The notes under the pieces were generated by a model. It saw only the letters and a program-made list of their open reading frames with translations. It did no database searches and was not told the origin of the DNA. Of a stretch of DNA of 64,000 nt, positions 33,791 through 42,692 are shown piece by piece. This DNA comes from Hyphomicrobiales bacterium (GTDB taxonomy: Bacteria; Pseudomonadota; Alphaproteobacteria; Rhizobiales; Rhizobiaceae), in NCBI GenBank assembly GCA_900469955.1, contig UBYX01000046.1, positions 1 through 64,000 of the forward strand, read 5' to 3'. The position numbers and the translations under genes were made by a program. How positions within the stretch are numbered: the first letter of the stretch is position 1; every line of letters starts with the position of its first letter.

Positions 33791-33815
33791 ACGCCCGCTA
33801 GACCGCGGGCGTTTT
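33791..33815 (+). terminator. Strong intrinsic terminator
   Basis: ACGCCCGC (33791-33798) and GCGGGCGT (33805-33812) form a perfect 8-bp GC-rich stem with loop TAGACC, followed by a T-run (33812-33815). It ends the DUF1127 transcript, 25 bp after the stop codon. Confidence 0.88.
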
Positions 33816-33837
33816 GCATTTTGCGCATAGCTGACCG

Positions 33838-34575
33838 TCAAATTCCGATACGCCCGACGGCCGGCACCTTGATGCCCGGGCGCGAGAAATCCAGCCCCGC
33901 CACCAATCCCAGAAAGTGCACCTCGAAACCGCTGCGCATACCGGCGGAAAAGCCGACGAGGCCGCGCAACGTGACATGCAGGTCGCGCCAGTCGTCGTCG
34001 AGGTGGAAGAATTCTCCGTCCGGAAGATAGTCGCGGCCGACCGCATGCGGCGGCAATACCGCGCCGATTTCCGGCACCGTGCGCAGCACATAGGCGACGA
34101 AGGTGTTGGAATTCGGCCCCGGCCAGATCGTATAGCCCCCCGGCTCCGCGTAGGGGTAGGCGGCAATCGCGCCCTCGATCTTCGGGATCAGCAGTTCGGC
34201 TTCCGCGCCTTTTACAGACGCCACGAGTTCTGGAGCGTTCGAATACCAGTAGGCGTCCGGCGGCCGGTGGTTTTTCCGGATCGGCGCCCCCCAGCCCACC
34301 TTGTCGTAGCGCGTGTAGCTTTTCGCACCTTTTGCCTTGGTAACGATCCAGGCATGGCTTGCGACCGCACCCTTCAACCCGCCGGTCATGGCGGAAAACA
34401 CGTAGATCGCCGCGTCCCCGCTGCCGCCCGCTTCCGGCAATATGCCAGCCGAAGACCATCTCGCCTCGCTCCACCGTGCCGGCCTTTCCTTGATCGCCCA
34501 CAAGCCCGCCGAAGCGAAGGTCGGCAGCAGGTAGACGATGAAGATGATCAGAAACAACCGTTTAACGGATTTCAT
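33838..34575 (-). CDS. DUF3750-family exported protein
   Basis: A 245-residue protein with an N-terminal hydrophobic signal or anchor (KRLFLIIFIVYLLPTFASAG). The remainder matches the DUF3750 pattern: AIYVFSAMTGGLKGAVASHAWIV, YWYSNAPELVASVKG and YTIWPGPNSNTFVAYVLR. The family has a papain-like (NlpC/P60-related) look, and the conserved histidine and asparagine could be catalytic, but function is unknown. The start at 34575 is chosen for the signal sequence; a longer frame overlaps the divergent asparaginase gene. Confidence 0.8.
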   Translation of the reverse strand: MKSVKRLFLIIFIVYLLPTFASAGLWAIKERPARWSEARWSSAGILPEAGGSGDAAIYVFSAMTGGLKGAVASHAWIVTKAKGAKSYTRYDKVGWGAPIRKNHRPPDAYWYSNAPELVASVKGAEAELLIPKIEGAIAAYPYAEPGGYTIWPGPNSNTFVAYVLRTVPEIGAVLPPHAVGRDYLPDGEFFHLDDDWRDLHVTLRGLVGFSAGMRSGFEVHFLGLVAGLDFSRPGIKVPAVGRIGI

Positions 34576-34657
34576 GCTAAGCGCCCCGTGCAAGTCCCGC
34601 CGGACTGAGTTAAGCCGGTGATATGGATCAATGAAAACAGCAATTTCAGGACAGGCC

Positions 34658-35665
34658 ATGCAAAACCCCGTTACCGTCGAAGTTACCAGAGGCAACCTGG
34701 TCGAAAGCCGCCACCGTGGCCTCGGTGTCGTCGTGGACGGAGAAGGCAAAACCCTCTTTTCCTTCGGGGATGCCGAGGCGGGTGTCTTCCCGCGCTCGGC
34801 CTGCAAGGCGATGCAGGCTCTGCCTCTCATCGAAAGCGGCGCGGCCGATGCCTGCGGTTTCGGCAATGCCGAGCTGGCGCTTGCCTGTTCCTCCCATTCC
34901 GGCGAAGACGCCCATGTGGCGACCGCTGCAGCCATGCTCGCGAAAGCCGGCCGCGATCACGCCGCGCTGGAATGCGGCGCCCATTGGGCTTTCGACCAGA
35001 ATGTGCTGATCCATCAGGCGCGCACGCTCGACAAACCGAACGCGCTCCACAACAACTGTTCCGGAAAGCATTCCGGTTTCGTCTGCACCTGCGTCCACAC
35101 CGGCACGGACGTAAAGGGCTATGTCGGCTACGATCATCCGCTGCAGCAGGAAATTCGCAGCGTCATGGAAAGCCTGACCGGCGCCGTGCTCGGTCATGAC
35201 AATTGCGGCACCGACGGCTGTTCGATCCCGAGCTATGCGGTGCCGCTGAAGGGGCTCGCCCACGGTTTTGCAAAGATGACGACGGGCGCCGCCCTTTCGG
35301 CCGAACGAGCCAAGGCCTCGCGCCGCCTGATTGAAGCCTGCATGGCCGAACCCTTCTATGTCGCCGGCACCGGCCGCGCCTGCACGAAGCTGATGCAGGT
35401 GGCTCCCGGCAAGATCTTCGCTAAGACCGGCGCGGAAGGCGTCTTCGTCGCCGCCCTGCCGGAGCAGGGGATCGCCATGGCGGTCAAATGCGAGGACGGC
35501 ACGACGCGCGCCGCCGAGGCCATGATCTTTGCTTTGGTTGCCCGCTATTTCGAAAAGGGCGGCGAGGTCGAGACCAAGCTGATGGCGATGGCCAACCGTT
35601 CGATGAAAAACTGGAACGGCATGCATGTGGGGGATGTGCGGGTGACGGACGCGCTGTTCGCTTAA
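34658..35665 (+). CDS. Rhizobium etli-type (class 3) L-asparaginase
   Basis: A 335-residue amidohydrolase converting asparagine to aspartate and ammonia, related to the R. etli AnsA enzyme rather than to E. coli asparaginases. Its peculiar active site is conserved: S47-A-C-K50 and S79 form the two Ser-Lys arrangement, and the zinc ligands correspond to C134 and K137 (NNCSGKHSG) and C188 (NCGTDGC). A lysine in FAKTGAEG completes the site. ATG 34658 has AGGACAGG upstream; this start also makes the residue numbering run one behind that of the R. etli protein. Its stop overlaps that of the convergent DeoR regulator. Confidence 0.92.
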   Translation: MQNPVTVEVTRGNLVESRHRGLGVVVDGEGKTLFSFGDAEAGVFPRSACKAMQALPLIESGAADACGFGNAELALACSSHSGEDAHVATAAAMLAKAGRDHAALECGAHWAFDQNVLIHQARTLDKPNALHNNCSGKHSGFVCTCVHTGTDVKGYVGYDHPLQQEIRSVMESLTGAVLGHDNCGTDGCSIPSYAVPLKGLAHGFAKMTTGAALSAERAKASRRLIEACMAEPFYVAGTGRACTKLMQVAPGKIFAKTGAEGVFVAALPEQGIAMAVKCEDGTTRAAEAMIFALVARYFEKGGEVETKLMAMANRSMKNWNGMHVGDVRVTDALFA

Positions 35666-36417
35666 GTTTCGACAATGTTGACGCCCTGCGACCGATAGGG
35701 CGCCAGGCGCTCCTCGTCGATCCCCTTTTCCACAATCATGCCCGCGATATCGGAAACCGGCATGATCGTGCAGGGTGAGGAAGCGTCGAGCTTTTCTGCG
35801 GTGATGAGGACATAGGTTTCCCCGGATGAGGCGGCGATGTGCCGCTTGATAGCGGCCTCTTCGAAATCGCCCGTCGAAAGGCCGCGCGCCGGATGCACCG
35901 CGGTAGCTCCCAGGAAGAAGATGTCCGGCCGGAGCAGCGAAATCTGCGCCATCGCCGCAGCGCCCACCGCCACCATGGAATGCTTGTAGAGCCGGCCTCC
36001 GATCAGGATCACCTCCGCTGTCGGATGATGTTCGAGTTCGGCCGCGATCGTCGGGCTGTGCGTGGCGGCCGTGAAGGCAATGTCGCGGGGAAGAGCCCGC
36101 GCGATTTCCGCGGTCGATGTGCCGCCATCGAGAAAGATCATCTGGCCTTGCCGCACCAATCCCGCAGCCCGGGCGCCGAGCCTTTGCTTCACGTCGGATG
36201 AGACCGATCGCCGGGCCGAAAAATCCGGCAGGTCCGGGGATACCGGCATGGCGCCGCCATGCACGCGCCGGAGCAGACCTTCGGCCGCCATTTCCCTGAG
36301 ATCCCGACGGATCGTGTCCTCAGACAGCGAAAACTCTTCCGCTACCCGTTTGGCGACGACCTGCCCCTCCCGACGCAGCATGTCGAGGATGAGGCTCTTG
36401 CGCTGGCTGGTCAGCAT
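35662..36417 (-). CDS. DeoR/GlpR-family transcriptional regulator
   Basis: A 251-residue repressor. The N-terminal helix-turn-helix (RKSLILDMLRREGQVVAKRVAEE, followed by SEDTIRRDLREMAAEGLLRRVHGGA) is the DeoR signature. The C-terminal sugar-phosphate sensor domain contains IFLDGGTSTAEIARALP and FFLGATAVHPARGLSTGD. It usually senses a phosphorylated sugar or nucleoside intermediate. Convergent with asparaginase (their TAA stops overlap in CTTAAG) and divergent from a deoxyribosyltransferase-like gene, which is the likelier target. Confidence 0.92.
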   Translation of the reverse strand: MLTSQRKSLILDMLRREGQVVAKRVAEEFSLSEDTIRRDLREMAAEGLLRRVHGGAMPVSPDLPDFSARRSVSSDVKQRLGARAAGLVRQGQMIFLDGGTSTAEIARALPRDIAFTAATHSPTIAAELEHHPTAEVILIGGRLYKHSMVAVGAAAMAQISLLRPDIFFLGATAVHPARGLSTGDFEEAAIKRHIAASSGETYVLITAEKLDASSPCTIMPVSDIAGMIVEKGIDEERLAPYRSQGVNIVET

Positions 36418-36543
36418 GGTTCTTGACTCTGCACGAAATTGCACGAATAAGAATGAATATGCCTGCGTTATTGGAATAAGTAAACCGCTCAGGCAGTTTC
36501 GTGTAGTGCCGCGATGAATGCGGATGAGTTTGGAGAAATGAAC

Positions 36544-36900
36544 ATGCTGATTTTGATTGCCGGTCCCTATCGTTCCGGAACGGGGGATGATCCGGCGAAG
36601 ATGGCAGATAACCTGAAGCGGCTCGAAGCGCCGTCTTATACGCTGTTCAAGGCGGGACACTTGCCGATAATCGGTGAATGGGTCGCGTTGCCGGTCTGGC
36701 ATGCGGCGGGCGGCAATCGGATAGGCGACGATCTTTACGAGGAGATTTTCCACCCGACTGCGGGGCGTCTGCTTCAGCTTTGCGAGGGCGTTCTTCGTCT
36801 GCCGGGCGAATCCAAGGGGGCCGACAACGACGTCCGGATTGCGACCGAGCGGGGCATTCCCGTCTGGTACCGGCTGGAGGACGTTCCAGGCGTCGTCTGA
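36544..36900 (+). CDS. DUF4406/nucleoside deoxyribosyltransferase-like protein
   Basis: A 118-residue Rossmann-like protein beginning MLILIAGPYRSG. The GPYRSG loop and a later EGVLRLPGESKGADNDVRIA resemble DUF4406 and nucleoside 2-deoxyribosyltransferase-like proteins, where the serine/glutamate pair binds a nucleotide. Start 36544 is chosen because GGAG then lies 8 nt upstream; ATG 36538 would leave only two bases. Divergent from the DeoR regulator, which suggests a link to nucleoside or sugar metabolism. Substrate unknown. Confidence 0.72.
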   Translation: MLILIAGPYRSGTGDDPAKMADNLKRLEAPSYTLFKAGHLPIIGEWVALPVWHAAGGNRIGDDLYEEIFHPTAGRLLQLCEGVLRLPGESKGADNDVRIATERGIPVWYRLEDVPGVV

Positions 36901-36969
36901 CCTTTCCGTGAGGCCAAGCCGTGCTACAAGGGCATCCTCAAACGTAGGATGCCCCCAACGGAGGATGTC

Positions 36970-37593
36970 ATGTACACGCTCTATTTCGCTCCCGGCACCT
37001 GTGCGCTCGCCAGCCATATCGCGCTTGCCGAGTCCGGCCTGCCCTATGAGATCAAGCGGATAAGATTTGCCGAGAACGAGCAGCGCTCCGAGGCCTATCT
37101 GAAGATCAATCCAAAGGGGCGGGTGCCGGCGCTGGTGACGGACAAGGGCGTGCTAAGCGAAACCGTCGCGATCCTCGCCTTCATCGCGCAGGCTGTGCCG
37201 CAGGCGAAATTGGCTCCGCTCGCCGATCCGTTCCTGTTTGCCCGGATGCAGGCGTTCAACGCCTATCTTGCTTCAACCGTCCACGTTGCCCATGCGCATG
37301 GCCGGCGCGGCGCCCGCTGGGCCGATGAACCCTCCTCGCATGCCGACATGCTTCGCAAGGTTCCGCAAACCATGGGTGAGTGCTTCCGCCTGATCGAGAA
37401 CGATTTTCTTGCCGGTCCCTATGTGCTGGGCGAGCAGTATTCGGTGGCCGATCCCTATCTTTTCACGATAGCGGGCTGGCTCGAAGGCGATAAGGTCGAT
37501 ATCGCCGAATTCCCCCGCGTCCAAGCGCATTACGAACGGATGAAGGCGCGGCCGGCAGTTCAAAAGGCGTTGGCGGAGGAAAGTCCGGCCTGA
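36970..37593 (+). CDS. Glutathione S-transferase (beta-like class)
   Basis: A 207-residue GST. The N-terminal thioredoxin fold reads YTLYFAPGTCALASHIALAE, with the cysteine in the position typical of bacterial beta-class enzymes, and KINPKGRVPALVTDKGVLSET as glutathione contacts. The C-terminal helical domain includes YSVADPYLFTIAGWL. It conjugates or reduces electrophiles in the cytoplasm. GGAGG sits 5 nt before ATG 36970. Confidence 0.92.
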   Translation: MYTLYFAPGTCALASHIALAESGLPYEIKRIRFAENEQRSEAYLKINPKGRVPALVTDKGVLSETVAILAFIAQAVPQAKLAPLADPFLFARMQAFNAYLASTVHVAHAHGRRGARWADEPSSHADMLRKVPQTMGECFRLIENDFLAGPYVLGEQYSVADPYLFTIAGWLEGDKVDIAEFPRVQAHYERMKARPAVQKALAEESPA

Positions 37594-37594
37594 G

Positions 37595-37792
37595 TCAGGC
37601 GCATTTCGCCAGTTGCGCGCTCTCCGTTGCCGCTTCCGCGCGATAGGCGCCGGGGAAGGGCAGGTCGGCGAGTTGCCTGAGATCCATGGCGTGGATGTCC
37701 GGATGGCGGAGCGGGTCGTCGTACGTCTCCGCAATCGCTTCGGCGGTCTCCAGCCAGGCTTTAAGCTTCAAGAAAATCTTAAGCGGTGTCAT
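37595..37792 (-). CDS. Small DUF1127-like protein divergent from LysR
   Basis: A 65-residue protein (MTPLKIFLKLKAWLETAEAI, then DPLRHPDIHAMDLRQLADLP). The pattern of a short N-terminal helix and an L-x-x-L-x-D-L-P tail resembles the DUF1127 group encoded next to GcvA-type LysR regulators in rhizobia. AAAGGTG precedes ATG 37792. It is divergent from the LysR gene and probably under its control. Function unknown. Confidence 0.65.
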   Translation of the reverse strand: MTPLKIFLKLKAWLETAEAIAETYDDPLRHPDIHAMDLRQLADLPFPGAYRAEAATESAQLAKCA

Positions 37793-37896
37793 GATCGTCA
37801 CCTTTCGCAAATTTGTGATCATTTGCAGGTGAAGTATCCTCTCCGGAAGGAGTCGTTGCAATTGAGTTCTTGAAGCGAGTTGTATAGAAAATCTAT

Positions 37897-38841
37897 ATGA
37901 AGAACCTGAACCTCGTGCATCTGAATGGACTGAGGGCGCTGGAAGCGGTCGGCCGCCTCGGCTCGTTGCAGGCCGCAGCCGAAGAGCTCGGGGTTTCGAT
38001 CGGCGCCGTCAGCCAGCAGGTCATCAAGGCGGAAGCGCAGCTTGGTCAACCGGTGTTTCAGCGCCTGCCGAGAGGCATGGTGGCGGTGGACGGGGCGCGG
38101 CCCATGCTGGCGCGCCTGACGGAAGGCTTTCACTTCCTGTCGGAGGCGGTCGGGCTCGGGAAACGGCGGGACGATACGCTGTTGACGATCTCGGTCGCCC
38201 CGGTCTTCGCGGCCCGTTTCCTGGTCCATCGGCTCGACCGGTTCTCGACGCTTCATCCGGATATACGCCTCAGGATCGACGCCACGACAAGACTTGCAGA
38301 TCTCGGAACCGACGACATTGATCTCGCCATTCGTGTCGGGCCCGGCACATGGCCCGGTGTCGATGCCGAACTTCTGATCGAGCAGACCGTGTTTCCGGTC
38401 TGCGCTCCGGCATTGGCCGAGAAGTTGAAAGAGCCGCGCGATATCCTGCAGTTGCCGGCAATCATTGACGGCCCCTCGATGTTCTCCTGGGACATATGGC
38501 TGAAGGAGGCCGGGCTTGATGGATCGAGCATCGCCACCCGCCACGTTTTCAACGATGCCTCGCTTTGCCTCGACGCCACTATTGCCGGGCAGGGCGTGAT
38601 GCTCGCCTGGCATACGCTGGCAACTTTCGCGCTGGAGCAGGGCCGGCTGGTCGAACCGTTTTCGGTACGAGCCCGCACCGGCATGGGGCACTATCTGGTC
38701 ACCCGCGCCGGCGCACGATTGCCGGCGAAGGTGAAGGCGTTCAGGGAGTGGCTGAAGAGTGAACTCCCGCCGCCCTTGGAAACACGAGGGATAATTGGCC
38801 TTACGCCGGTTCGGCTAGGCGCTTCTCCCACATCGCCTTGA
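37897..38841 (+). CDS. LysR-family regulator, GcvA-type
   Basis: A 314-residue LysR regulator. The N-terminal winged helix (LNGLRALEAVGRLGSLQAAAEEL, then SIGAVSQQVIKAEAQLGQPVF) is of the GcvA type. The effector domain (about 95-295) includes FLVHRLDRFSTLHPDIRLRID and the GcvA-like ATIAGQGVMLAWHTLA. Divergent from a small DUF1127-like gene, the likely target. Its 3' end overlaps the convergent GST gene by 41 nt, so the last 13 codons are read on both strands. Confidence 0.92.
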   Translation: MKNLNLVHLNGLRALEAVGRLGSLQAAAEELGVSIGAVSQQVIKAEAQLGQPVFQRLPRGMVAVDGARPMLARLTEGFHFLSEAVGLGKRRDDTLLTISVAPVFAARFLVHRLDRFSTLHPDIRLRIDATTRLADLGTDDIDLAIRVGPGTWPGVDAELLIEQTVFPVCAPALAEKLKEPRDILQLPAIIDGPSMFSWDIWLKEAGLDGSSIATRHVFNDASLCLDATIAGQGVMLAWHTLATFALEQGRLVEPFSVRARTGMGHYLVTRAGARLPAKVKAFREWLKSELPPPLETRGIIGLTPVRLGASPTSP

Positions 38842-39448
38842 AGGCAGGGCGGGCTTGGCATGTTTCCAGCCACGCCTTCAGCGCCGGCCGGTTTTCGAAG
38901 AGTGCTTCGTGTCCCTGCGCGTAACGAACGATTTCCGCGACATTGATGTCGGCCACGGTGAAGCGGCCGCCGACCATGTGACTATTCCTGGAAAAATGCT
39001 TTTCCAGCACATCGAATGGCCGCTTCAGCAGGCGGGCCGCGACCTCGATCTCCGCTTTGCCGTCGTCCGTGTCCGCCTTGGTCTGCTGGATCTTGAGCGC
39101 CGATGCCTCGATGCTGGTGGCAGCGAAGAGCGACCACTGGATCATCAGCGCCTCTTCGTTGATGTCCCTAGGGCCGACCTCTCCACCGTATTTGCGGGCG
39201 AGATAGAGCGAAATTGCGAGCGATTCGTGCAGCACGAAGCCATCGTCGTCCATCGATGGAATGGAACCCATCGGATTGAGACCCAGAAAGTCGGCCGAGA
39301 GCGTATTGATCGGCGCCTCCGCGGCCATCGGCTCGGGCAGGCGATAAGCCTGGATGATCGGCACAAGCTCGAACGGAATACCCAGTTCTTCGATGAGCCA
39401 GAGTGGCCGCGTGGCCCGCGAGCGATAAACCCCGTAAATTTTCAGCAT
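38801..39448 (-). CDS. Glutathione S-transferase
   Basis: A 215-residue GST. The N-terminal domain starts MLKIYGVYRSRATRPLWLIE; the serine/arginine region near residue 10 replaces the beta-class cysteine, and NPMGSIPSMDDDGFVLHESLAI is the glutathione site. The C-terminal helical domain has GGRFTVADINVAEIVRYA. AAGGA lies before the ATG. It belongs to a different subgroup from the GST at 36970. Convergent overlap with the LysR gene by 41 nt. Confidence 0.9.
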   Translation of the reverse strand: MLKIYGVYRSRATRPLWLIEELGIPFELVPIIQAYRLPEPMAAEAPINTLSADFLGLNPMGSIPSMDDDGFVLHESLAISLYLARKYGGEVGPRDINEEALMIQWSLFAATSIEASALKIQQTKADTDDGKAEIEVAARLLKRPFDVLEKHFSRNSHMVGGRFTVADINVAEIVRYAQGHEALFENRPALKAWLETCQARPAFKAMWEKRLAEPA

Positions 39449-39551
39449 GATCGTTCCTTTTTGAAATGCTGGCGCAAGCTATGGCGCGCTTGCGCAAAAC
39501 AAAAGATCAGTCCGCGTTGAACAGCCATGAAAGTTTTAGATCGATGAAGCC

Positions 39552-40922
39552 TCAGACGATCCTGTTTCCTTCGATCGTCAGATGCGGGAAACCTTCGCCA
39601 TCGCCACGGCCGAGTTCGGCGGTGACGGCCTGCTTCCAGCGATGGCCGATCACCGCCCCGTCCCTGACCTTGTCGAAAAGGTTGCCGGCAATCAGGGCAT
39701 TGCCCGCGCCCTCGACCACGGTCACGGCGCAGCCGACCTTGGCCTGCCGCACGATGTTGCCGCTGGCGAGCACGTTGCGCAGATAAGGGCCGAAGCCGAG
39801 CGCCAATCCCCAGAGCGGCACGTTCTCGATGACATTGCCGGTGACCGCCGTATCCGCTTCGACGCTGATGCCGACGCCGAAGATTGCCCCGTCCAGGATA
39901 TAGGGTCCGGTCGGCTTGAGATTGCGGACGATGTTGCCGGCGACTGTCGCCAGCCGGCCGCCTTCGTTGAAATTCACGACGGAAATGCCGTTTGCGGCGC
40001 CATCGACGATATTGCCCGAAACCATCGCGCCTTCGAAGGCAAATTCGGCGTAGATCGCCGTCTCTCCGGAGCCGAAGCACTGGTTGTTGACGATCTGCGC
40101 ATTCGAAGCGCTGTTGGCGCGTATGGCGGAGAAGGCAGAGTCGGAGATGTGGTTGCCCGCAACCATCACGTTGTCGGCGCGGAACAGGTTGATGGCATTG
40201 CCGTATTGCCCGGTGCCGCCGTTCGTGGCGCCGATCCGGTAGAGGCGGTTGCCCATGACCAGGGTTCCGTCGGTGCCCTTGTTCCAGCGATGGATCAGGA
40301 TGCCGCCATTGCCGCAGTCGAAGATCGTATTGCCGATAACCGAAAGGCCGCTGCTTTCCACCGCGAAAAGACCGTATTCGGTAGCGCCGGAGACCCGATT
40401 TCGTTCGATCCGGCCGCCGGAGCGTTCGAGATGGAGTGCGGTCTTTTGCGATCCGACGATTTCGCAATTGTCGATGACTGCATTCTCGACACCCCTGAGG
40501 TGGACGAGCGCCTGGCTCCGGTCGTCGAGCCGGCCGTTTGCTCCGTCTATGACGATGTTGGAAAGCTCGATTCGCCGCGCTCCGTCGCCCCTGATGAGGT
40601 GGCCGCCGCCCGAATAGACGAGCCTGGACGCTCCGGCCATGCCGGTGATGCGGGCGCCGTCGGGGAGGTCGAGATTGGAGACCTGGTAGTTTCCGGGCGG
40701 CAGGAAGACCGCCATGTTCTGGCGGGCCGCCGTTGCGATGATCTCATTGAGCTTGCGGCTCTGTCTGTCGCCCCCGCCGGGCGTGACGCCATGCTTGCTG
40801 ACATCGATGGAACCACGCAGGTCCATGGGCGCCAGGCCGGGGGAACTGGCAAAGGCGCGCGGTGCAACTCCGGCGGCGGCCGCGCCGGCTATCGCCGTCA
40901 ATGCGGCGCGTCTCGAAATCAT
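39552..40922 (-). CDS. Tat-exported beta-helix repeat protein (TIGR03808 type)
   Basis: A 456-residue exported protein. The N-terminus (MISRRAALTAIAGAAAAG) is a Tat signal with the twin arginine at positions 4-5. The rest is a right-handed parallel beta-helix of repeated N-x-I/V-x-G/N turns (for example GNTIFDCGNGGILIH and GNRLYRIG). This matches the alphaproteobacterial family TIGR03808. Beta-helix proteins often bind or cleave polysaccharides; no catalytic residues can be named here. GGGAG precedes the start. Located in the periplasm or beyond. Confidence 0.9.
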   Translation of the reverse strand: MISRRAALTAIAGAAAAGVAPRAFASSPGLAPMDLRGSIDVSKHGVTPGGGDRQSRKLNEIIATAARQNMAVFLPPGNYQVSNLDLPDGARITGMAGASRLVYSGGGHLIRGDGARRIELSNIVIDGANGRLDDRSQALVHLRGVENAVIDNCEIVGSQKTALHLERSGGRIERNRVSGATEYGLFAVESSGLSVIGNTIFDCGNGGILIHRWNKGTDGTLVMGNRLYRIGATNGGTGQYGNAINLFRADNVMVAGNHISDSAFSAIRANSASNAQIVNNQCFGSGETAIYAEFAFEGAMVSGNIVDGAANGISVVNFNEGGRLATVAGNIVRNLKPTGPYILDGAIFGVGISVEADTAVTGNVIENVPLWGLALGFGPYLRNVLASGNIVRQAKVGCAVTVVEGAGNALIAGNLFDKVRDGAVIGHRWKQAVTAELGRGDGEGFPHLTIEGNRIV

Positions 40923-41149
40923 CCGGTATGCTCCCCGTCGTTAGCAAAGCGTTTGCCATGCCCGTTCTTTGCATAGGTGTACTACGAAATAGACTTGGAA
41001 GAACGGTGCTAAAGGGCTTTTTTAGAGGCTTCAAGGATGGCAATTTCATAATGTTCTTAAGCACCGCTAAGGATTTTTCCGCCATTCTGTGCCGCAGCGT
41101 GGTTATGGGGGCTCACGCTTTCTAAAGCGGATTGAAAGGAGACGCGGGG

Positions 41150-42667
41150 ATGGTGGAAACCCTGTCATATGGCCCGGCTCGGGCCGCCGTCGCTGATCCG
41201 CTTGATGAACTCTGCAGTCGCCTTCTGCGTATTTCTACAGACAGTGATATCGATTTGGATGTGGCGCTGGTGACGCGCGAGATCGAGACGCGAACCCTGC
41301 TCGATCAACTGCCCGAATTCATCTATGTGAAAGACCGGCGCGGCCGCTTCGTCTTCGCCAATGCCGCCGCCGGTCGCAACAGCAGGTTTCACGACGGTTC
41401 CGACCTGATCGGCAAGACCGATTTCGACATCCTGGACCATGCCACCGCCCGCGAACTCTTTGTGATCGAGCAGGAGGTCATGTCGACCGGCCAGGCAGTG
41501 GAGGGGCGGGAGGAGCGGATCACTTTGCCCGACGGGCGGATATTGTGGCTTACCACCTCCAAGATGCCGCTGCGCAACGCCGAGGGATATGTGGTTGGTC
41601 TTGTCGGCATCTCCAGGGACATCACCGAGCGCAAGCGCCAGGACGACCGCCGGCATGGCCATGCACGCCTCCTGGAAATGATCGCCCGCGGCCAGCCGCT
41701 ACGGGCGGTGCTGGACGCGTTGGTCCGCACCGTCGAGGAGGAACTTGACGACGTCACGGCCTCTGTTCTCCTCCTGGAGGAAGGAACGGACCGGTTGCGG
41801 CATGGCGCGGCGACAAACCTGCCTCCGGCCTACACGAAACTCATCGACGGCATTCAGATCGGACCGAAGGTCGGCTCCTGCGGCACTGCCGCCTGGAGGC
41901 GCGCCCCGGTGGTGGTCAAGGACGTCATGACCGATCCGCTGTGGGAGGATTATCGCGAACTTGCAAAGGCATTTTCCCTCGGCTCCTGCTGGTCGACGCC
42001 GATCATGGCCCCCGATGGGGTCGTCCTTGGTACGTTTGGACTTTACTCCAAGGCTGGCCGCGAGCCGACCGAACTGGAGTGGGAACTGACAGCCATGGCG
42101 ACCGATATCGCCGGCATCGCCATCGAGCGCGCCCGCAACGAGGAGCGCATCCGGCACATGGCGCACCACGATCCGCTGACCGGACTTCCGAACCGGACAC
42201 TGTTCTGGACGCAGTTCAGCCGTGCCTTGCTTGAGGCGCGTCGGGAAAACCGCAAGGTCACCGTCGCCTACATCGACCTCGACAATTTCAAGCAGATCAA
42301 CGATACGCTCGGCCATGCCGCCGGCGACGAGGTGTTGAAGACCCTGTCGTCCCGCATGGCCCGCTGCATCCGGGCGAGCGATCTCCTGGTCCGTCTCGGC
42401 GGCGATGAATTTGCGATCGTCTTCAGCAATCCGAATCACGACGACCTCGGCGTGCTGCGTCGCCTGCAGGAACTGCGCATCGGGATTTCCCGGCCATTCA
42501 TGATCGAAAATCACTCGGTGGTAGCGACCTGCAGCATGGGCGTCGCTTTCTTTCCCCAGGACGGCGATACGCCGGAAGCCTTGCTCGCCCGCGCTGACCG
42601 CGCCATGTACGAGGCCAAGGACATGGGCCGCGACAAGCTGCGCGTATCAGGCGGCGAGGGGATTTAG
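41150..42667 (+). CDS. PAS-GAF-GGDEF diguanylate cyclase
   Basis: A 505-residue cytoplasmic signalling enzyme. PAS domain about 45-165 (LDQLPEFIYVKDRRGRFVFAN and the PAC end GLVGISRDITERK), GAF domain about 180-330, GGDEF domain about 340-500. The active loop is GGDEF (417-421). An RxxD inhibitory site (R408-ASD411) lies five residues before it, so product inhibition by c-di-GMP is expected. It should make c-di-GMP from GTP in response to a PAS or GAF ligand. GGAG lies 8 nt before ATG 41150. The substitution-free motif suggests it is active, unlike the GGDDF protein at 25.5 kb. Confidence 0.93.
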   Translation: MVETLSYGPARAAVADPLDELCSRLLRISTDSDIDLDVALVTREIETRTLLDQLPEFIYVKDRRGRFVFANAAAGRNSRFHDGSDLIGKTDFDILDHATARELFVIEQEVMSTGQAVEGREERITLPDGRILWLTTSKMPLRNAEGYVVGLVGISRDITERKRQDDRRHGHARLLEMIARGQPLRAVLDALVRTVEEELDDVTASVLLLEEGTDRLRHGAATNLPPAYTKLIDGIQIGPKVGSCGTAAWRRAPVVVKDVMTDPLWEDYRELAKAFSLGSCWSTPIMAPDGVVLGTFGLYSKAGREPTELEWELTAMATDIAGIAIERARNEERIRHMAHHDPLTGLPNRTLFWTQFSRALLEARRENRKVTVAYIDLDNFKQINDTLGHAAGDEVLKTLSSRMARCIRASDLLVRLGGDEFAIVFSNPNHDDLGVLRRLQELRIGISRPFMIENHSVVATCSMGVAFFPQDGDTPEALLARADRAMYEAKDMGRDKLRVSGGEGI

Positions 42668-42692
42668 CGCCCCGCCGCCAACGTCGCGTCGA

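Noticed and set aside
39582..40976. A 464-codon frame antisense to the Tat beta-helix gene
   Set aside because: The minus-strand protein has a Tat signal, ribosome site and repeat structure; the antisense one has none.
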